A stretch of DNA of 63,073 bases from an uncultured Lachnospiraceae bacterium (GTDB taxonomy: Bacteria > Bacillota > Clostridia > Lachnospirales > Lachnospiraceae), in assembly GCA_934339365.1 (NCBI GenBank), contig CAKRHW010000010.1, forward strand, positions 1-63,073, written 5' to 3'. This document shows positions 59,103 through 63,073 of the stretch, piece by piece. The stretch's first letter is position 1. Every line of letters starts with the position of its first letter. The notes beneath the pieces were generated by a model. It saw only the letters and a program-made list of their open reading frames with translations. It was not told where the DNA came from and did no database searches. The position numbers were made by a program, and so were the translations under genes.

Positions 59103-60242
59103 ATGGAGATTGCATTTCCAAATTATTACAAAGAATTCAGCTGTATTGCGGACAAATGCGAAGATACCTGCTGTGCAGGATGGGAGATTGTCATAGATCC
59201 CGCATCAGAACAAAAATATAAAAAAGTAAAGGGACCATTTCGCAACCGGCTTCACAATTCCATTACCAGAGATCAGGATGGAGATCTGGTATTTGAAATG
59301 GCAGACAAGCGATGTGCCTTTTTAAATGAAAAAAATCTTTGCGATATTTACAGTGAAATTGGAAAAGAATATCTGTGTAAGACTTGTCGGAGGTATCCGA
59401 GACATGTGGAAGAATTTGAAGATTTGCGGGAAATATCACTTTCCATGTCGTGCCCGGAAGCAGCAAGAATTATTTTGCGTCAGCAGGGAAAAGTAAAACA
59501 GATTACAAAAAACATAGAACGTCCGGCAGAAGAATATGAAGATTTTGATTATTTTTTGTTTACAAAGTTATTAGAAAGCCGGGATGCAATGATTGAGATT
59601 TTGCAAAATCGTGAAGTCGCAATAGATGTGCGGATGAAAATGGTACTAGCCTTAGGACATGACTTGCAGACAAGAATTTTAAAAGGTGCATTATTTGAAA
59701 TTGATGGGTTGCTAGAGCGTTATACCAAAAAAGATGCACCGCAGAGATTTCAGAAGAAGTTAGCAAACTTTCAAACCGGCAATCATGTTCAGGCAATGCG
59801 GGAATTTTTCGGATTATTTGATGAATTAGAAATGATTCAGGAGAGTTATCATCAATGGATCAAAAGTGTACAACAGAATCTGCACAAACAGAGCGAACAG
59901 GACTGGAATGAGGAAAATCAGGCATTTGAAGAACAGGCAGGAGAGAAGCTTTCTATCTGGTTAGAACAGATTATGGTGTATTTTATTTATACGTATTACT
60001 GTGGAGCAGTGTATGATGAGAATGCATTTGGAAAAGTAAAACTTGCGTATCTGAGTACGTTTTTGGTAAAAGAGTTCGTAAAGAAACGGAAAGGAAAGAC
60101 GGAAGAGATGGAACAGATTTTCTGTGAGGAGACATACCGATATTGCAGAGAAGTCGAGCATTCAAGCGTGAATCTTAATCAGATGGAGAAGGCATTTTCG
60201 CGAGACGAATTTTCTTTAGAAAATTTACTTCTGGCAGAATAA
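59103..60242 (+). CDS. fliB: Flagellin lysine-N-methylase-like protein (FliB family)
   Basis: 379 residues. The N-terminus has the FliB-type cysteine pattern: YYKEFSCIADKCEDTCCAGWEIVID, then RCAFLNEKNLCDIYSEIGKEYLCKTCRRYPRH and SMSCPEAARI, a likely iron-sulfur or zinc centre. In Salmonella, FliB methylates lysines of flagellin. No flagellar gene is in the window, so another protein substrate is possible. GGAAGGG lies upstream of the ATG. Confidence 0.88.
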   Translation: MEIAFPNYYKEFSCIADKCEDTCCAGWEIVIDPASEQKYKKVKGPFRNRLHNSITRDQDGDLVFEMADKRCAFLNEKNLCDIYSEIGKEYLCKTCRRYPRHVEEFEDLREISLSMSCPEAARIILRQQGKVKQITKNIERPAEEYEDFDYFLFTKLLESRDAMIEILQNREVAIDVRMKMVLALGHDLQTRILKGALFEIDGLLERYTKKDAPQRFQKKLANFQTGNHVQAMREFFGLFDELEMIQESYHQWIKSVQQNLHKQSEQDWNEENQAFEEQAGEKLSIWLEQIMVYFIYTYYCGAVYDENAFGKVKLAYLSTFLVKEFVKKRKGKTEEMEQIFCEETYRYCREVEHSSVNLNQMEKAFSRDEFSLENLLLAE

Positions 60243-60315
60243 GGAAGAAAAGGGCTGTCAATACTATGGAGGAACAGATTTCGAAACTGTAAAAAGAGAA
60301 GAAAGGGAGAAATTT

Positions 60316-60501
60316 ATGAAATTCATAGTAGATCAGGATACCTGTGTATCATGCGGACTGTGCGTAGATATCGCAGGAGGAGTTTTTACATTTAATGAAA
60401 ATGCCAAGGCAGAAGTATATGATGAGGCAGCTGATGGAAATAAAGATAATGCCATTCGTGCGATGAGAGAATGCCCAAGTGATGCAATATCAATAAAATA
60501 G
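60316..60501 (+). CDS. Small ferredoxin, single [4Fe-4S] cluster
   Basis: 61 residues. Cluster ligands are C10, C13 and C16 (CVSCGLC) and C53 (ECPSDAI); the second cluster motif of 2[4Fe-4S] clostridial ferredoxins is absent. Electron carrier in the cytoplasm. GGGAG precedes the ATG. It lies 15 nt before the response regulator, an unusual neighbour. Confidence 0.93.
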   Translation: MKFIVDQDTCVSCGLCVDIAGGVFTFNENAKAEVYDEAADGNKDNAIRAMRECPSDAISIK

Positions 60502-60516
60502 GGTTGGAGTCAAAGG

Positions 60517-61206
60517 ATGTACAAAATATTTATAATAGAAGATGATGAAAAAATTGCAGAAGGACTAAAAGAATATCTGTCAAAATGGGATTATGAAGTT
60601 GCGACAGTAAAAGATTTTAAAATGGTGCGAGAAGAATTTATGGCATTTGAACCGGAACTGGTACTGTTAGATATAACACTTCCATACTTTAATGGATTTC
60701 ATTGGTGCAATGAAATCCGTAAAGTATCGAAAGTACCGATTATCTTTCTGTCTTCCGCATCCGACAATATGAATATCGTGATGGCGATGAACATGGGAGG
60801 CGATGATTTTATAGCAAAGCCATTTGACCTGATGGTTTTAACGGCAAAGATTCAGGCACTGCTAAGAAGGAGCTATTCTTTCCGGGGAGAAGTCAATATG
60901 CTAGAACATAAGGGTGTCATGTTAAATATTTCAGATGCAACAGTTACATATCAGGATGAGAAAATAGAACTTACCAAAAATGAATTCCGTATTATGCAGA
61001 TTCTGATGGAGCATAGCGGGAAAGTGGTAAAGAGGGACCAGATCATAGAGCGTCTCTGGGAAAGTGACAGTTATGTAGATGATAATACTCTGACAGTCAA
61101 TGTGAACCGATTGCGGAAAAAGCTAGAAACCATCGGGCTTACCGGCTATATTGAGACGAAAAAAGGAATCGGGTATTATATCAAAGACAACAACGAAGGG
61201 GCATAG
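60517..61206 (+). CDS. OmpR-family response regulator, BceR-like
   Basis: 229 residues. The receiver has the acidic pair D9/D10, phospho-acceptor D52 and K at IAKPF. The winged helix ends TLTVNVNRLRKKLETIGLTGYIETKKGIGYYI. The sequence type fits regulators paired with intramembrane-sensing kinases that answer envelope stress or antimicrobial peptides. Stop to kinase start is 5 nt. Confidence 0.92.
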   Translation: MYKIFIIEDDEKIAEGLKEYLSKWDYEVATVKDFKMVREEFMAFEPELVLLDITLPYFNGFHWCNEIRKVSKVPIIFLSSASDNMNIVMAMNMGGDDFIAKPFDLMVLTAKIQALLRRSYSFRGEVNMLEHKGVMLNISDATVTYQDEKIELTKNEFRIMQILMEHSGKVVKRDQIIERLWESDSYVDDNTLTVNVNRLRKKLETIGLTGYIETKKGIGYYIKDNNEGA

Positions 61207-61211
61207 AATTC

Positions 61212-62213
61212 ATGAAAGCATACATCAAACAAATTCGATATTTTCTTATATTTTCATGTGCCAGCATGATCATCATGAGCATCATTCTGGCTCTTTACCG
61301 GGTGCCGGGAGAAACCATTGGATATGGCATGCTGATCATTGGAGTTTTGTATCTGTTGGTATTGGCGGCTGGTGGTGCTGTTTTTTCCTGGAAAAGAAAA
61401 CAATTAAGAGCGTTTTTGAACAGTGTGGATGAGGTAGAAGAAGGCTTGCCGGAGGCTGCAAATCCTATCGAAGAACAATATCAGGAAATGATTGCGATAT
61501 TGCAGCAAAAATGCAGGGAACAGGAAAATCAGTCGGCAAAGAAATTAAAAAATATGAAGGAATACTATACCATGTGGGCCCATCAGATTAAGACACCGAT
61601 TTCGGCAATGAGCCTGATGTTTCAACAGGAAGAAGAAATAGATGTCCGTCCATATCAGGAACAATTGTTCAAAATTGAACAGTATGTGGAAATGGTATTG
61701 CAGTACATAAGATCCGAAAGTCTTGGGGCAGATTTAGAACTAAAATATTATTCCTTAGATGACCTTGTTCGTGGGGCACTCCGAAAATGCTCGCGTTTGT
61801 TTATGGCAAAAAAGCTTCGTGTCGACTATCAGGGTGTGGATTGCAAGGTGCTAACGGATGAAAAATGGTTATCTTTTGTAATCGAGCAGATTCTGTCTAA
61901 TGCAATCAAGTATACAGAGCAACAGAGGCAGAGACAGGAGGCAGAAATTCGCATTTATATGGAACCAGGGAAAAATAAAGTCTTAGTCATTGAAGACTGC
62001 GGAATAGGAATCCGACAGGAAGATCTTCCCCGTATCTTTGAAAATGGATTTACCGGATTTAACGGCAGGACAGACAAGAAATCCACAGGAATCGGCCTGT
62101 ATCTGTGCAAGAAAATATTGGATCAATTGTCCCATAATATCTGGGTGGAATCAGAAGTTGGGAAAGGAACGAAAGTATATCTGGATTTGCAGGAAGGAGA
62201 AAGGAGAGAGTAA
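61212..62213 (+). CDS. Intramembrane-sensing histidine kinase, BceS-like
   Basis: 333 residues. Two TM helices near the N-terminus (about 10-30 and 37-58) are separated by only a few residues, so there is no extracellular sensor domain. Then follow a coiled linker, HisKA with MWAHQIKTPISAM, and HATPase with EQILSNAIKYT, EDCGIGI and TGIGLYLCKKIL. Such kinases usually rely on a BceAB-type ABC transporter for sensing; none is seen next to it here. Three nt before the hydrolase gene. Confidence 0.92.
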   Translation: MKAYIKQIRYFLIFSCASMIIMSIILALYRVPGETIGYGMLIIGVLYLLVLAAGGAVFSWKRKQLRAFLNSVDEVEEGLPEAANPIEEQYQEMIAILQQKCREQENQSAKKLKNMKEYYTMWAHQIKTPISAMSLMFQQEEEIDVRPYQEQLFKIEQYVEMVLQYIRSESLGADLELKYYSLDDLVRGALRKCSRLFMAKKLRVDYQGVDCKVLTDEKWLSFVIEQILSNAIKYTEQQRQRQEAEIRIYMEPGKNKVLVIEDCGIGIRQEDLPRIFENGFTGFNGRTDKKSTGIGLYLCKKILDQLSHNIWVESEVGKGTKVYLDLQEGERRE

Positions 62214-62216
62214 CAG

Positions 62217-62933
62217 ATGGAAAAGAAGAAAAGACCACTGATTGGAATCATGCCACTAATTGATTCAGAAAGAGAAAGCTATTGGATGCTTCCGGGATAT
62301 ATGAAAGGAATTGAAGAGGCAGGAGGCATACCACTTATGTTTCCACTGACTATCGAGGATGCAGAATTAAAGAAACTTTTCCGGACCGTAGACGGATTGC
62401 TGATTACAGGTGGACAAGACGTTTCTCCGGACCTTTATGGAGAAGAGAAAAAAGAATACTGCGGCGAGTGTATTTCAGAACTAGATGAGATGGAAATTAA
62501 ACTGTTTCAGATGGCTTATGAACATGACAAACCGGTATTTGGAATCTGTCGTGGAATACAGTTTATCAATGCAGTGCTAGGAGGAACTTTGTATCAGGAC
62601 CTTAATAAAGAACATCCAAGCGATACAGAGCATCATCAGAAACCACCTTATGACGTGCCGGTACATTCTGTGGATATCATCGAAGGTACTGCATTACATG
62701 AACTGCTTCAGATAACGAAATTGCCGGTGAACAGTTATCATCATCAGGCGGTAAAAGAGCTGGCACCGGATCTGGAATGCATGGCAGTATCCGAAGACGG
62801 ACTGGTAGAAGCAGTGAGAATCCTGGAGAAGAAATTCATATGGGCAGTACAGTGGCATCCGGAATGCTCCTATCAGGTAAATGAGACAAGTAGAAGGTTG
62901 CTTGAGAAATTTGTGGAACAGTGTAGGGGGTAA
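62217..62933 (+). CDS. Class I glutamine-amidotransferase-like hydrolase (peptidase C26, PuuD-like)
   Basis: 238 residues. The triad region has nucleophile Cys in FGICRGIQFINAVLGG and His/Glu in WAVQWHPE. Other family blocks are GGIPLMFP, LLITGGQDVSPDLYGE and NSYHHQAV. Family members hydrolyse gamma-glutamyl amides such as gamma-glutamyl-GABA or process folate polyglutamates. Co-transcribed with the two-component genes by spacing, which is unusual. AAGGAGA precedes the ATG. Confidence 0.88.
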   Translation: MEKKKRPLIGIMPLIDSERESYWMLPGYMKGIEEAGGIPLMFPLTIEDAELKKLFRTVDGLLITGGQDVSPDLYGEEKKEYCGECISELDEMEIKLFQMAYEHDKPVFGICRGIQFINAVLGGTLYQDLNKEHPSDTEHHQKPPYDVPVHSVDIIEGTALHELLQITKLPVNSYHHQAVKELAPDLECMAVSEDGLVEAVRILEKKFIWAVQWHPECSYQVNETSRRLLEKFVEQCRG

Positions 62934-63073
62934 AGTATAGAATCAGAATATAGAAAAGGTAAGGAGTTTATTGCAGAACGGATTGAAATTTTAAAGAAAT
63001 GATGTTAGTATAAATTAGTGGACACGAAAAGTGCGACACATTAAAATATTTATTAGAAAGGATGTGTTTCACT

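Overview
The window looks like the chromosome of a low-GC, anaerobic Gram-positive of the class Clostridia, most likely a gut or rumen Lachnospiraceae. This is an inference from strong Shine-Dalgarno sites, AT-rich intergenic DNA, a V-type ATPase, Big_2/LRR surface proteins with Thr/Glu-rich linkers, FliB, and a Roseburia-style beta-mannan phosphorolysis locus. I cannot name the genus. No prophage, CRISPR array or complete insertion sequence is visible.

Layout. 1-470: five tRNA genes (Val, truncated by the window edge, Thr, Tyr, initiator Met, Phe) closed by a terminator. 662-2859: an OmpR-type response regulator and histidine kinase. 2956-10068: cell-envelope genes, namely a small lipoprotein, two arylsulfate sulfotransferase-like proteins and a secreted Big_2-glycerophosphodiesterase. 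10219-13351: a DEDDh exonuclease, a catalytically degenerate tyrosine recombinase and a D,D-carboxypeptidase. 13612-22270 (minus strand): a nine-gene V/A-type ATPase operon in the order H-C-I-K-F-E-A-B-D. 22526-29318: trmB, a DUF4317 protein, tRNA-Lys, an AI-2E family permease and two secreted SGNH esterase-like proteins.

29478-43872 is the metabolic centre of the window, a beta-mannan/galactomannan-oligosaccharide utilisation locus. It holds a phosphohexomutase, GH36 alpha-galactosidase, LacI regulator, DUF624 membrane protein, solute-binding lipoprotein, two ABC permeases, GH130 mannooligosaccharide phosphorylase, cellobiose/mannobiose 2-epimerase, GH130 mannosylglucose phosphorylase and mannose-6-phosphate isomerase. 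Together these would import galactosylated manno-oligosaccharides, trim galactose, epimerise Man-Man to Man-Glc, release mannose-1-phosphate by phosphorolysis and feed it through mannose-6-P to fructose-6-P. The transporter ATPase and the extracellular mannanase are not in the window. Two promoters of the locus share ACTTAA repeats, a candidate operator for the LacI-type protein.

44041-51926: a cysteine-containing unknown protein, a periplasmic-sensor diguanylate cyclase, a Thr/Glu-rich lipoprotein, a GNAT acetyltransferase, two sodium-dependent (NSS) transporters, a DUF4275-like protein and thioredoxin. 52424-56422: a large secreted GH48 cellulase whose accessory region has a Big-type domain and leucine-rich repeats instead of a recognisable CBM or dockerin. 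It is preceded by a strong promoter with a long leader and by a candidate free-standing small RNA. 56825-62933: an orphan acidic protein, a cysteine-rich protein fused to a SpoT/MESH1-like HD domain, a YfcE-type phosphodiesterase, FliB, a ferredoxin, a BceRS-like two-component pair and a class I glutamine-amidotransferase-like hydrolase. The last 140 bases hold no complete gene.
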